Below the pieces are notes generated by a model. That model was not told the origin of the DNA. It was given only the letters and a program-made list of their open reading frames with translations, and did not search any database. This document shows positions 1 to 8,108 of a stretch of DNA of 64,000 nucleotides, one piece after another. Position numbers and translations under genes: made by a program. The stretch's first letter is position 1. Each line of letters begins with the position of its first letter. Location of the stretch: positions 1 through 64,000 of the IMG/VR virus record IMGVR_UViG_3300022602_000038. One strand, written 5' to 3'. Source of the DNA: a virus.

Positions 1-343
1 AACCGGTAAACTCTAAATCAAACGTGTTACTACCACCATTAATATATAGACCTTGAGTGTTGCTGTCTCCGGTATTATATATTTTTAAGTTAGTATTTGA
101 TGCACTTGTAAAATTAAAATCAAGAGCGTTACCGTTACCGACTTGCTTAATGTCTATAAAAGCTGTATCACCGTTAAAAATAGAGTTCAAACCAGAGCTA
201 CCAATACGGTTAGCGCCACCAGCTTGTAATACGTTAACAATGGCTGAAGTTGAAATCTGTTGTACATATAAAGCGTTTTGCCCAAACGCGCGTGCTAATC
301 CGATTAGTAGGAATATAGCTATAATTTTAGTAAGGTGTTTCAT
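1..343 (-). CDS. Curlin-like amyloid subunit (partial, runs off left edge)
   Basis: Reading leftward from the ATG at 343, the frame stays open to base 1 (114 codons). It begins with a signal peptide (MKHLTKIIAIFLLIGLARAFGQ). The mature part has curlin-like repeats with spaced Gly, Asn and Gln, such as IVNVLQAGGANRIG, IDIKQVGNGNAL and GDSNTQGLYINGGSNTF, close to the CsgA/CsgB pattern S-x5-Q-x-G-x-G-N-x-A/Q. It lies 44 bp downstream of csgG on the same strand, as expected for the substrate of a CsgG pore. The C-terminus is outside the window, so repeat number and CsgA versus CsgB identity cannot be decided. Its presence in a phage genome is unusual. Confidence 0.75.
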   Translation of the reverse strand, partial: MKHLTKIIAIFLLIGLARAFGQNALYVQQISTSAIVNVLQAGGANRIGSSGLNSIFNGDTAFIDIKQVGNGNALDFNFTSASNTNLKIYNTGDSNTQGLYINGGSNTFDLEFTG

Positions 344-387
344 AGACTGTGGGTGTTACCTATATTTACTAATTTTGTATAAGATTA

Positions 388-1188
388 TTAGTTTTTACTA
401 TTGCTCTTAAAGTGCCACAAACCCTGCTTTTCGCCTTTGTAAATAAGCTGGATAACTGCTTCATCTACAGCGGCTCGCACTGCTACGTTACCGGATTCGT
501 TGTTCGCGAATCCAAACTCTCCTTCAGAATATTTTGTACCATTGGAGTACCAACTCATTAAGTTGCCGTTTACATTCACAGAAAATACAGTTTTGGTAGT
601 TGTAACACTCAATAATACTTCCGATGTGCTGACACTTACTAACCTTAAGGAAACAGTGACAACGTCTTTACTGTATTGCTGCTGTGCACCAATATTGAGT
701 ACATTAGCCCCGACACCGCCTGTAATTACATCTGAATCCCACCCAATAATACCCCCTTCTACTAATACCCCTGCAAACAACAAAGGAAGCATTCCTGGAG
801 ATTTAGTATTTTCAAACTCTTCACGGCTTTGTCGGTACATTTGACGCTCTTTTACTATGTCATCAAGCCCTGTACGCTCTAATACCTTAAAGTAACAACC
901 ATTACCCGCTAACTGTAAACTTTCTACCAGGTACGACTCGGCACCCTGTGTAACTGCAGAACTAAACAGAGCTAAGTTGTTTGATGTTTTACGTTGTCCG
1001 GTCTTGTCTTCAAGCTTGTAAACAGCTACAGTCATTTGAGGGGCGTCTAAAGCTGGTAAAATCTTTAATTGCTTTGATAAAGGACTTTCCTGTACAACGG
1101 GAGCATCTTGCATATCATAAGGATGACGGGCAAGCTTATAAGTCTGACATCCTGTTAATAGTAAACAAAGTAATAAAACGTATTTCAT
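388..1188 (-). CDS. csgG: CsgG-like curli secretion pore lipoprotein
   Basis: 266 residues, against 277 in E. coli CsgG. The N-terminus is a lipoprotein signal with lipobox LLTGC (Cys14). Family blocks visible are VYKLEDKTGQ, FKVLERTGLDDIVKER, VEGGIIGWDSDVITGGVGA, NIGAQQQY, VSLRLVSVSTSEVLLSV and KGEKQGLWHF. CsgG forms a nonameric outer-membrane channel that secretes curlin. The start ATG overlaps the csgF stop (TAATG at 1190-1186), so the two are probably translationally coupled. The gene is full length with intact family motifs and shows no sign of decay. Confidence 0.92.
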   Translation of the reverse strand: MKYVLLLCLLLTGCQTYKLARHPYDMQDAPVVQESPLSKQLKILPALDAPQMTVAVYKLEDKTGQRKTSNNLALFSSAVTQGAESYLVESLQLAGNGCYFKVLERTGLDDIVKERQMYRQSREEFENTKSPGMLPLLFAGVLVEGGIIGWDSDVITGGVGANVLNIGAQQQYSKDVVTVSLRLVSVSTSEVLLSVTTTKTVFSVNVNGNLMSWYSNGTKYSEGEFGFANNESGNVAVRAAVDEAVIQLIYKGEKQGLWHFKSNSKN

Positions 1189-1646
1189 TAACCACCCCCT
1201 GTACCTGCAGTTAATAATGTACCAACCGGTATTTGAATAGATGTTGTTGTGTTGGTAGCTGGGTCGTAAATCTGTAATGTAGCAATGCCTTTATTCTCCA
1301 CCCAATTAACAGTAGCACCAGAAGGTAGGTTAAACGTACCCTGTGTTGCAGTAGTAGAAAATAACTGCGAAGTTAAGTTAGCTGCTATTTGAGAATAAAC
1401 ACGTGCCTGTAAACCGCTAATGAATTGATTAATAGGAGTGTTTTGTGCAGCAGCTGCAGCTGTACTTGCTGCTGCTTCTTTTTGAGCAATAATAGTTTGC
1501 TGTCTATTGTAACCGGTGTTTTCTAAAGTTAACTCGTAGCCAGAAAATGACCCGTTAGTTTGGAAAGCTGATGACTTAAATGCGAAAGTCTGTTGTGTTG
1601 CGTTGGCAAGACTTGCCATAAATGCTAATAATAGCAGGTATTTCAT
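1188..1646 (-). CDS. csgF: CsgF-like curli assembly factor
   Basis: 152 residues with a Sec signal peptide (MKYLLLLAFMASLANA). The mature N-terminus (TQQTFAFKSSAFQ, then NGSF) matches the CsgF segment that inserts into the CsgG channel (TMTFQFRNPNFGG in E. coli). The C-terminal part, with NWVENKGIATLQIYDPATNTTTSIQIPVG, parallels the CsgF C-terminal beta domain ([21 protein letters not shown]). An Ala-rich helix near residues 58-68 is longer than in E. coli. csgF leads the csgF-csgG-curlin operon, and a CTAAATA late-type box lies 5 nt upstream of its ATG. Confidence 0.88.
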   Translation of the reverse strand: MKYLLLLAFMASLANATQQTFAFKSSAFQTNGSFSGYELTLENTGYNRQQTIIAQKEAAASTAAAAAQNTPINQFISGLQARVYSQIAANLTSQLFSTTATQGTFNLPSGATVNWVENKGIATLQIYDPATNTTTSIQIPVGTLLTAGTGGG

Positions 1647-1651
1647 ATCTA

Positions 1652-1665
1652 TATTTAGCTAAGTA
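1652..1665. promoter_or_regulatory. Back-to-back late-type promoter boxes between csgF and the rightward genes
   Basis: The 26-bp gap between divergent ATGs holds TAAATA on the minus strand (1657-1652, 5 nt before csgF) and TAAGTA on the plus strand (1660-1665, 7 nt before the 1673 gene). Both resemble the core of T4-like late promoters (NATAAATA). Assignment is by motif and recurrence in the window, not experiment. Confidence 0.5.
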
Positions 1666-1672
1666 ATACTAT

Positions 1673-1864
1673 ATGAACGAAGCATTTGTCAAAACCTTAC
1701 CCGTATACTTCCCTTCCAAAGACTTTATGACAGTTCTTAAGCCAGACAATAAAATCTTATTGACTGATATACCAGCAAGCAAATTACGCTCTAAACAGAA
1801 CCAAATGTACGTGTTAGCTGATACTTCTGAGGGCTCAGTGCTTGTACCAGTAGATAATGGCTAA
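1673..1864 (+). CDS. Hypothetical small protein
   Basis: 63 residues with no family I recognise. It is mixed polar/hydrophobic with no signal peptide or membrane segment. The TAAGTA box 7 nt upstream and the 8-bp overlap with the next start (1857) suggest a real gene, first in a rightward pair with the cyclic-nucleotide-binding protein. Confidence 0.6.
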   Translation: MNEAFVKTLPVYFPSKDFMTVLKPDNKILLTDIPASKLRSKQNQMYVLADTSEGSVLVPVDNG

Positions 1865-2498
1865 GAAACTAAAAGTTAAATTTGAAGAGATTCAAGCATC
1901 TGCTTTATTTGCTGGTGTACCGCCTAAAATTATAAAGAAGATTGCTACCTTTCCACGCGCTCAAGAACACCCGGCCGGTGATGTTATTATTAAAGAAGGT
2001 GATATTGGAGAATTCATGTTTGTAGTTCTATCCGGGCAGGTTGATGTCGTTAAACAAGCAGGAGATAAGGAAGTGTTTCTTGCAACCTTGCCACCGGGAG
2101 TGTTCGTTGGAGAAGGAGCTTTAGTGTCTGGTGCACCACGTAACGCTACTGTTAAAGCTAAAACACCTGTTAAGATTGCATACTTTGATAGGCAAGCTTA
2201 TAATAAAATGATAATGGCTGATCCAGCTATTAGTGCAACGCTAATGAAAGTACATAAAGAGCGCTGTAAAGATCAAATTAAAAAAGTTAATATAGCTAAA
2301 TCAAAAGCATTTTTAATATCAGGAGCAGTAGCTTTGATTCCAATGATACAATCTTTCTTAGTACCTCACTTAGGAGCATTATCTAGTCATATACCACCAG
2401 GTTTATTAGCAATGATTGGGCCTGCAGGTGCGGCGTTAGCCTTTAAATTTCAACAATCTGATATGGCTGGTTTAGCTGGTAAGTTTGATAAAATGTAA
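1857..2498 (+). CDS. Cyclic-nucleotide-binding domain protein with hydrophobic C-terminus
   Basis: 213 residues. Residues 15-125 form a CRP/PKA-type cNMP-binding domain: GDVIIKEGDIGEFMFVVLSGQVDVV strands followed by a phosphate-binding-cassette-like GEGALVSGAPRNAT (85-98) that keeps the Glu86 and Arg95 which normally contact the nucleotide. There is no helix-turn-helix, so it is not a CRP-type regulator. Residues 150-197 are instead hydrophobic (AFLISGAVALIPMIQSFLVP and a second segment), suggesting membrane association. In a phage this could sense host cAMP or c-di-AMP, or be a virion component that uses only the fold. The domain call is firm and the role unknown. Confidence 0.75.
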   Translation: MAKKLKVKFEEIQASALFAGVPPKIIKKIATFPRAQEHPAGDVIIKEGDIGEFMFVVLSGQVDVVKQAGDKEVFLATLPPGVFVGEGALVSGAPRNATVKAKTPVKIAYFDRQAYNKMIMADPAISATLMKVHKERCKDQIKKVNIAKSKAFLISGAVALIPMIQSFLVPHLGALSSHIPPGLLAMIGPAGAALAFKFQQSDMAGLAGKFDKM

Positions 2499-2538
2499 TC
2501 TTTTTGGATTTACTAAGTTGATGTTTCAAAACGTACAC

Positions 2539-2544
2539 TAAATA
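2539..2544 (+). promoter_or_regulatory. Late-type promoter core (TAAATA)
   Basis: ACTAAATA ends 7 nt before the ATG at 2552, the same geometry as the other late-type boxes in the window. Confidence 0.4.
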
Positions 2545-2551
2545 TTGATGT

Positions 2552-2833
2552 ATGAATGAAACTGTAATAAACTCAATTCAAAATAATAACACACCTATAG
2601 CAGATCCAGTAAAACGTAAACGCGCACCTTCCGTTAAGCGAGCTGAAACAAAAGCTCAAAAAGAATCCACGCGTGGGTTTCCGTTACCTTTAGTTCTAAC
2701 TTGTCCAATAACTAACAAAACAGTAAAGTACACTTCTTTAACTTATATTCGTAAACTTATTGCAAAATACGGCACTGTAGAGAACTTACGTAAAAATTAT
2801 GTTTCAGTAGAAGGCCGTAAACAAAAGCAATAA
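2552..2833 (+). CDS. Hypothetical basic protein, paralogue of the 39965 gene
   Basis: 93 residues, Lys/Arg-rich N-terminal half, then a conserved block FPLPLVLTCPITNKTVKYTS and a C-terminal YVSVEGRKQKQ. The gene at 39965-40237 shares GYTLPLVLTCTVTGKSVKYTS and YVSREGRRQSK, so these are diverged duplicates about 37 kb apart. The paired Thr/Cys and Lys residues and basic tails would suit a small nucleic-acid-binding protein, but I recognise no family. Confidence 0.7.
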   Translation: MNETVINSIQNNNTPIADPVKRKRAPSVKRAETKAQKESTRGFPLPLVLTCPITNKTVKYTSLTYIRKLIAKYGTVENLRKNYVSVEGRKQKQ

Positions 2834-2840
2834 AACACTT

Positions 2841-3887
2841 ATGAAAAACAGCTCTGACATTAAATCTATTCAGAATTTCTTACCAGAAGATATTCTGAAT
2901 AAAATTGATGATCAAATTATTAAAAATCGTTGGGGGTATGGGTGGAAATCAGATACTACTATTGCATTCGGACATTGGCATATAGAATATAATTTGTCTC
3001 CTGAAAGAAGTATTAATGAAAATGCATTAGGTATTGAAGAATACGTGCCCCCTATACTACTTGAAGCATGGAATTATATTAAAACAAACCATTTACCTGA
3101 TTATAGGTTAATCCGTTGCTATTGTAATGCGCACACTTTCGGAACAGAAGGTCACCCACATTATGATTCTAACAGAGATGGAGATAGAACAGTTGTAATT
3201 TACCTTAATAAAAAATGGGACTGCTCTATGGGTGGTGAAACAATGTTTTACGAAGATAATAGAGAAGAAGTTATACATGCAGAGCTTCCTAAAAGAAATA
3301 AAGCAGTTATATTTCCTGGTAATATATTACACACTGCTACTGGAGTAGCGAGATTATGTCCAGACTTACGAATGACATTAATGTTTAAAGCAGTAGCGCC
3401 TGAATATTTTGATAAAGATAGAGATACATTACAATTATTCTTACAAGCAAAAGGTACACATTTAATTAAACATAGTGCTACTACATTTTGCGGGCATTTA
3501 CTACGTACATATGACCTATTAAAGAAGTATGGTATGAATAAAGATGTTTGTTTAGCTGGCGGTTTGCACTCCATATTTGGAACAAATGCATTCAAGCAAG
3601 TAACTGTACCTTTAGAAGAAAAAAATAAATTAATAGATTTGTTTGGAGAAAAAGCTGTACACTTAGCAGAATTGTTTTCTAAAATTGACCGTCCAAGAAC
3701 ATTGGAGCGTATATTAGTAAATCCGGTTTCTTTCTTAACAGATCCGCAAGGTAATAAAATAGATGTAACTGAACAGGAAATACAAGATTTAATTGCTATA
3801 GAATGCGTGAATCTATATGATCAAAAAAGTTTAAACTATTGGACTCACTTAACTAAACGCGGTAAAGAAATATTTAAAAATAATTAA
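2841..3887 (+). CDS. 2OG-Fe(II) oxygenase fused to a DUF6817-like domain
   Basis: 348 residues. Residues 85-190 are a prolyl-4-hydroxylase-type double-stranded beta-helix: the iron ligands are H107-Y-D109 and H164 (NILHTATG), and Arg in LRMTLMFKAV is the likely 2OG-binding residue. GGETMFYED is also typical. Residues 195-340 resemble DUF6817 (CGHLLRTYDLLKKYG, AGGLHSIFGTNAF), an HD-like helical domain. Oxidative hydroxylation is the expected reaction and the substrate is unknown. The two-domain fusion is worth noting. It follows the 2552 gene by 7 nt. Confidence 0.8.
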   Translation: MKNSSDIKSIQNFLPEDILNKIDDQIIKNRWGYGWKSDTTIAFGHWHIEYNLSPERSINENALGIEEYVPPILLEAWNYIKTNHLPDYRLIRCYCNAHTFGTEGHPHYDSNRDGDRTVVIYLNKKWDCSMGGETMFYEDNREEVIHAELPKRNKAVIFPGNILHTATGVARLCPDLRMTLMFKAVAPEYFDKDRDTLQLFLQAKGTHLIKHSATTFCGHLLRTYDLLKKYGMNKDVCLAGGLHSIFGTNAFKQVTVPLEEKNKLIDLFGEKAVHLAELFSKIDRPRTLERILVNPVSFLTDPQGNKIDVTEQEIQDLIAIECVNLYDQKSLNYWTHLTKRGKEIFKNN

Positions 3888-3962
3888 TCCTTTGTTAAAA
3901 GAAAACAATAATTAGCTTAAAAAACAAGTTAAAAACTCCTAAGTAATTATACTTAACATATT

Positions 3963-4445
3963 ATGTCCTACATCTACAACAACGCCCTTTATAGTACCAC
4001 AGGTGGTAATGGTTTTTATTCGCTGTCTTCAGCCAATGGTGAAATTGTTACAACCAATAACAACACTTTCACTGCAGCATATAATGTTTGTGGTAATGGT
4101 TATAATCAAGCTGATTTTACAGTAAATGGTACTACAGTTAAGCCAACTTCTGCTTACACATTTACAGTAAACAAGTATAATAATGGTACATTAGTTACAC
4201 CAAACAGCTCAACAACTTATACGATTACAGTAAGCTCAACTAATGCTATTCCTATGGCATTACTTCTTAATCCAGCAAACGCTGTATTTAATAATTTACA
4301 GCATGCTACATTAGCTGTTGCGTATAGCATTCCAGCAAGTGCAAATGGACTAGGTACAACTTCAATTAGCGTTGATTTAAGTGCTGCTACAGTGGATTTC
4401 TCAGACCCAGAAAGACGTCGTTTACACAACCTTGGTTATCTATAA
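3963..4445 (+). CDS. Hypothetical Ser/Thr/Asn-rich beta protein, possible virion protein
   Basis: 160 residues rich in Ser, Thr, Asn and Gly with alternating beta-strand patterns and no signal peptide. An Ig-like segment (NGTTVKPTSAYTFTVNKYNNGT) is followed by DFSDPERRRLHNLGYL at the C-terminus. Composition resembles phage head or tail decoration proteins. A TAAGTA box (3940-3945) lies upstream and a strong terminator follows. No family identified. Confidence 0.6.
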   Translation: MSYIYNNALYSTTGGNGFYSLSSANGEIVTTNNNTFTAAYNVCGNGYNQADFTVNGTTVKPTSAYTFTVNKYNNGTLVTPNSSTTYTITVSSTNAIPMALLLNPANAVFNNLQHATLAVAYSIPASANGLGTTSISVDLSAATVDFSDPERRRLHNLGYL

Positions 4446-4465
4446 TAGATTAAACTGAATTATAT

Positions 4466-4495
4466 AAAAAGCCGTTGAAAAACGGCTTTTTTTAT
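4466..4495 (+). terminator. Rho-independent terminator
   Basis: AAAAGCCGTT-gaaa-AACGGCTTTTTTT: GC-containing stem with T-run, 20 bp after the stop at 4445. Confidence 0.85.
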
Positions 4496-4510
4496 CTTAT
4501 TATACTTTTT

Positions 4511-4915
4511 ATGAAACACTTCATCTCAATATTATTGTTAACGTTTTTTATAACAGGTTGTGTATCTACTAAAACATTAGTAGATGGAGTGCTTGGAAGA
4601 TATCCTCATTATGATGCCTTAGAGTATGATAGAGCAGTACAAGTAGAAATAATTGCAAAAGACTTAGAAGTACATTCTAATAGACTAGATGAGTTGATAA
4701 CTAATATAGAAGCGTTAAAGCTTTACGTAGCAGGTCGTCCTTATAATGAGCGTATCAGTAAACAGGTAGAATTATTAGACAAAGTAGTCAAAGAATTACA
4801 ACTTAGAGAGCAAAAAGGTATAACAATAAGTAAAGCTTACTATAAGATTAAGTGGGAGGATATAGTTAAGCTATCCGACAACATACGTAAGTCTATTGGT
4901 ATAGAAAAATTATAA
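4511..4915 (+). CDS. Small lipoprotein with coiled-coil region
   Basis: 134 residues from ATG 4511. A longer reading from 4475 would begin inside the preceding terminator and was rejected because MKHFISILLLTFFITGC is a clean lipoprotein signal with lipobox ITGC. The mature part is charged and mostly helical (EIIAKDLEVHSNRLDELITNIEALKLYV, KQVELLDKVVKELQLREQ, written in parts), so probably a periplasmic helical lipoprotein. An o-spanin role is possible but there is no i-spanin partner beside it. Confidence 0.7.
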   Translation: MKHFISILLLTFFITGCVSTKTLVDGVLGRYPHYDALEYDRAVQVEIIAKDLEVHSNRLDELITNIEALKLYVAGRPYNERISKQVELLDKVVKELQLREQKGITISKAYYKIKWEDIVKLSDNIRKSIGIEKL

Positions 4916-4918
4916 ATA
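4911..4918 (+). promoter_or_regulatory. Exact T4-type late promoter TATAAATA
   Basis: TATAAATA overlaps the lipoprotein stop codon and ends 5 nt before ATG 4924. T4 late promoters use this octamer, with transcription starting a few nt downstream. Confidence 0.6.
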
Positions 4919-4923
4919 ACTTT

Positions 4924-5184
4924 ATGGCTACAGCAACAACATTATTAAAACAACTATCTCCTTTTAGCGATAATAGTAACAGTACCATCGCTGAATGTGC
5001 AGGCAAAATTGCCTCTTATGCAAAGCAAGTACAATCTGGTGACTTAACGCTTGATGAATTTAAGGAGCTTTCTTCTGATTTAGACGCTCTTAAAGAATCA
5101 GCAACAGCTGCTGACGAAGTACAAAACGTACAAGCTATAAATGATATATTTAATGGCTTAGTTGCTATATTAAGTAAGGTATAA
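4924..5184 (+). CDS. Hypothetical helical protein
   Basis: 86 residues, acidic and predicted all-helical from its heptad-like Leu/Ala spacing, no Trp, one Cys. It follows the lipoprotein by 8 bp and is preceded by an exact TATAAATA. No family recognised; possibly a small virion protein given the late promoter. Confidence 0.65.
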   Translation: MATATTLLKQLSPFSDNSNSTIAECAGKIASYAKQVQSGDLTLDEFKELSSDLDALKESATAADEVQNVQAINDIFNGLVAILSKV

Positions 5185-5195
5185 TATAATTTTTT

Positions 5196-5504
5196 ATGAG
5201 CAAATTACCTAAAGTATTAGTAGAAAAGTACGAAACAGTAGTTACTGTTACAGAAAGCACTAGACAAGAGTTTATTGGTCTTCTTAAAGAGAATATCTTA
5301 ATTGTTACATTTCTTAAAAAGAATGGTGAACGTAGAGTAATGAGATGTACTTTAAGGGAAGATCTCTTACCTCCTAAACCTGTTGATTATGTTCCTAAGG
5401 AAAGAACTCCTAACCCTAATGTAGTTGCAGTTTGGGACTTGGATAAGAATGAATGGCGTTCATTTCAAGTAGACTCAGTTATTAAATACGAAGTTGAAAA
5501 ATAA
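5196..5504 (+). CDS. SH3 beta-barrel-like phage protein
   Basis: 102 residues. The pattern ILIVTFLKKNGERRVMRCTL, then LREDLLPP, and VVAVWDLDKNEWRSFQVDSV matches small phage proteins annotated as SH3 beta-barrel fold (DUF2693 type), common in T4-like phages. Function in those phages is unestablished. Starts 11 bp after the previous gene and is the last gene before a double-terminator region. Confidence 0.65.
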   Translation: MSKLPKVLVEKYETVVTVTESTRQEFIGLLKENILIVTFLKKNGERRVMRCTLREDLLPPKPVDYVPKERTPNPNVVAVWDLDKNEWRSFQVDSVIKYEVEK

Positions 5505-5563
5505 TATCTTCTGTTGCTGAAAAGTAACAAAGTGGTGGAGGTGAAGCAGTTTAAGACTGCTGA

Positions 5564-5593
5564 AAAGCTTTGGCGTAAGTCAAAGCTTTTTTT
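5564..5593 (+). terminator. Rho-independent terminator
   Basis: AAAGCTTTG-gcgtaagt-CAAAGCTTTTTTT. A small GCAGT-ttaag-ACTGC hairpin lies directly upstream (5547-5561). Confidence 0.8.
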
Positions 5594-5615
5594 ATGGTTG
5601 GATTTTACAGTAGCA

Positions 5616-5666
5616 AGCTAACTTCTTGATTGCAAAGACCTCATTTTCTTAGTGGAGCTTTTTTAT
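5616..5666 (+). terminator. Possible second terminator
   Basis: AAGCT-A-ACT pairs imperfectly with AGT-GG-AGCTT followed by T6. It would isolate the autotransporter gene from upstream transcription. The long loop makes this tentative. Confidence 0.35.
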
Positions 5667-5674
5667 AGTTACTA

Positions 5675-5682
5675 TATAAATA
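5675..5682 (+). promoter_or_regulatory. Exact T4-type late promoter TATAAATA
   Basis: TATAAATA ends 7 nt before the autotransporter ATG at 5690, downstream of two terminator-like hairpins, so the gene is probably an independent late transcript. Confidence 0.6.
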
Positions 5683-5689
5683 TAGTGGT

Positions 5690-8023
5690 ATGAATAAATT
5701 ATTAAAACTAATCGCATTAACTATATTGACGTTTGCAGTTAGTACTTCACTTGTAGCGAGTGGCAGCTCGCCAACAGTTGTTAGTACAACAAACGGTACA
5801 CCAATAGTAACCGTAACAACTACTCCAGTAGATGTAGTTGCAACTAACGCTTACGGTTTCTCTATTGATAATACATATGTTAATACAACTACCACGACAA
5901 TCCCTACTACAGTCACTTTATATAGTGATAATAGTTCAGTAACAACAAACGGCTCGCCAGTTGTCACTGTAAACCATGGTACAGTACCAGTACAGACTGT
6001 CACAACAGGTAATGTTACTACAACATCAACAGCACCTCGCACTGTTACATCAACAGCTAATGGTGCTACTATTGCTACAACATATCTTGATACAGTAACA
6101 ACAATTACACCGACAACCTGGACAACTGTTAACGGAGCAACAACATCTGTAACAGGCAACGCTGTCGTAACTACCACACCAGCAGTAACACCTTCTACAG
6201 TTGCTACTACGACTAATGCAGTAGCTGTAACTACATCAAACGGAACACCTATCGTAACATTAGCTAATTCATATGCCCCTGTTACTACTACAAGTGGTGG
6301 TTCAACTATTGTTACTACTAACTTAAACGTATTAACAACTACAACAGTTCCAGTTGCTACTACTACAGTGACGACGCCGATGACTGTTATTGCAGATAGT
6401 ACAGGTAATACTATTAGTACAGTATACGGTACACCAACATCTAATACAAATGTGTCATTTGCAATTTCAACAGCTAATAGCTCTTCTCTTTATACAGTAG
6501 CTACTACATCTAACCAAACATCTACAGTTACTAAAAACGGTACCGCGGTAGTTGGTGCTACTATTGCTTATTCAACTGCTAATAGCGTTGATGCAAGTAA
6601 TAATCCGGTTGTTAAGACTTATAAGTTAACAACTACAACAACTACTACTCCAGTAGATACAGCTACAACAGTTACACCTGTTACCGTTACTAAAGATGCT
6701 AATGGTAATCTTATTAGTACATATTACGGTGCACCAACAACTACGGATAATGTAGTTAACAATGCAGTTGTTACAACAGCTAATGCTTTATATAGCACAG
6801 CTACAACAACCCAGAACGTTGCTAATCAAACAGTATTTGGTAACCCAACAACCACATATGCAAGTGTAAATGGTACAGCTGCTTCTACTACTGCTTATTC
6901 GCAAGCTAAGGCAAAGTCAGCTGATGCTAAAGTGTTAAACATCGCTAAGACGACTACAGTTACTACTGTTACACCGGTAACAACAACAGCTACAACAGTT
7001 ACCCCTGTTACCAATGTAACTACTAATACAGCTGTTACTACTACAGTATATGCTGATGGCACTACACCAACATTAGTTACATATAGTGCTCCAGTAGTTA
7101 CGGAGAATACTTCAGTATCGACAGCTAAGATCGTTACTACTGGTAACTCTACAGCAGTAACAAGTTCAGTAGCTAATTACGGTACTCGTATCGATCAATA
7201 TTCATACCTACAGGCTGCAAGCCGTCGTTATAATATGCTTGTTGATTCTAACCCATTAGATCGCAACTACGGCGGTACTTGGAACGCTAATAAGAGTGAT
7301 GGTTGGAACTCTTATCTAACTTATACACGTACAAGCAGCAATACAGTTGATACATATAAGACTTCAAGCAACACATTCACTATTGGTGCTGAGTCGTTTG
7401 TAACTGCTGACGTATTATTCGGTATTAAGTACGATTTCGTTAATGCTAATATTAACGGTGATCAAGCTACTGGTACATTACAAAAACATCACTTAGGTCT
7501 ATATAACTTAACCACGTTCAACAATCTATTAGTATTAAAGTCTGATCTTGGTTTTGCTTATGACCGTTTTGCTAATACCCATACATTAGCTGCTTTAAAC
7601 TACGCTAATGCTGGTAAGGGTAATGGTAAAGACATTTGGTTAAATGAGCGTTTATATTCAAAGAGCTACTTTGGTTTTGCGCCTTTCATAGGTGGTCGTT
7701 TCGAAACAAGCTCACTAGATGCTATTGCTGAAACAGGCGATGCTTATACAGCTCAATCATTTGATGCTGCTAAAGTAACCCGCGCTGCAGCAGAAGGTGG
7801 CTTACGCTTTGATTATCAGTTCGGTGATGCTTTCAGAGTTATTGCTGAAGGTGGTTACCTAACACCTACTAAGTCAAAGGGTATTGATGGTATTACGTCA
7901 TACAAGCTTAACTTGCAAGCTACACCAACAAAGACCATCTCTGGTACTATTGGCGCCGGTCAGCAAAAACAAGCAACGTTAACTGATACTAACCTAACAG
8001 CTGACGTTACATTTAAGTTCTAA
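5690..8023 (+). CDS. Autotransporter-type outer-membrane protein with Thr/Val-rich passenger
   Basis: 777 residues. Residues 1-24 are a Sec signal peptide (MNKLLKLIALTILTFAVSTSLVA). Residues 25-490 are a low-complexity passenger dominated by VTT, TTTVTPVT and NGTPIV units, compatible with a beta-solenoid or extended stalk. Residues 495-777 look like an autotransporter beta-barrel: YLQAASRRYNMLVDSN, GGTWNANKSDGWNSYLTYTR, alternating aromatic strands, and a C-terminal strand ADVTFKF ending in Phe, the usual Bam recognition signal. The host Bam machinery would insert it. It has its own late promoter and terminator. Possible roles are superinfection exclusion, adhesion or masking of receptors. 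The fold call is strong and the role is inference. Confidence 0.8.
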   Translation: MNKLLKLIALTILTFAVSTSLVASGSSPTVVSTTNGTPIVTVTTTPVDVVATNAYGFSIDNTYVNTTTTTIPTTVTLYSDNSSVTTNGSPVVTVNHGTVPVQTVTTGNVTTTSTAPRTVTSTANGATIATTYLDTVTTITPTTWTTVNGATTSVTGNAVVTTTPAVTPSTVATTTNAVAVTTSNGTPIVTLANSYAPVTTTSGGSTIVTTNLNVLTTTTVPVATTTVTTPMTVIADSTGNTISTVYGTPTSNTNVSFAISTANSSSLYTVATTSNQTSTVTKNGTAVVGATIAYSTANSVDASNNPVVKTYKLTTTTTTTPVDTATTVTPVTVTKDANGNLISTYYGAPTTTDNVVNNAVVTTANALYSTATTTQNVANQTVFGNPTTTYASVNGTAASTTAYSQAKAKSADAKVLNIAKTTTVTTVTPVTTTATTVTPVTNVTTNTAVTTTVYADGTTPTLVTYSAPVVTENTSVSTAKIVTTGNSTAVTSSVANYGTRIDQYSYLQAASRRYNMLVDSNPLDRNYGGTWNANKSDGWNSYLTYTRTSSNTVDTYKTSSNTFTIGAESFVTADVLFGIKYDFVNANINGDQATGTLQKHHLGLYNLTTFNNLLVLKSDLGFAYDRFANTHTLAALNYANAGKGNGKDIWLNERLYSKSYFGFAPFIGGRFETSSLDAIAETGDAYTAQSFDAAKVTRAAAEGGLRFDYQFGDAFRVIAEGGYLTPTKSKGIDGITSYKLNLQATPTKTISGTIGAGQQKQATLTDTNLTADVTFKF

Positions 8024-8045
8024 TACAACAGTTTATAAAAGCTAC

Positions 8046-8074
8046 AAAGGCTCTAGAAATAGAGCCTTTTTTTA
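8046..8074 (+). terminator. Rho-independent terminator
   Basis: AAAGGCTCT-agaa-ATAGAGCCTTTTTTT just after the autotransporter gene. Confidence 0.88.
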
Positions 8075-8108
8075 TTGATTTTCTTAAAAAACACGTTAAT
8101 ATAATTAT

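Noticed and set aside
500-844. Plus-strand ORF inside csgG
   Set aside because: Fully antisense to a well-supported CsgG; low-complexity translation with no family signal.
4475-4510. Upstream extension of the lipoprotein gene
   Set aside because: It would begin inside a terminator hairpin; the ATG at 4511 gives a proper lipobox signal peptide.
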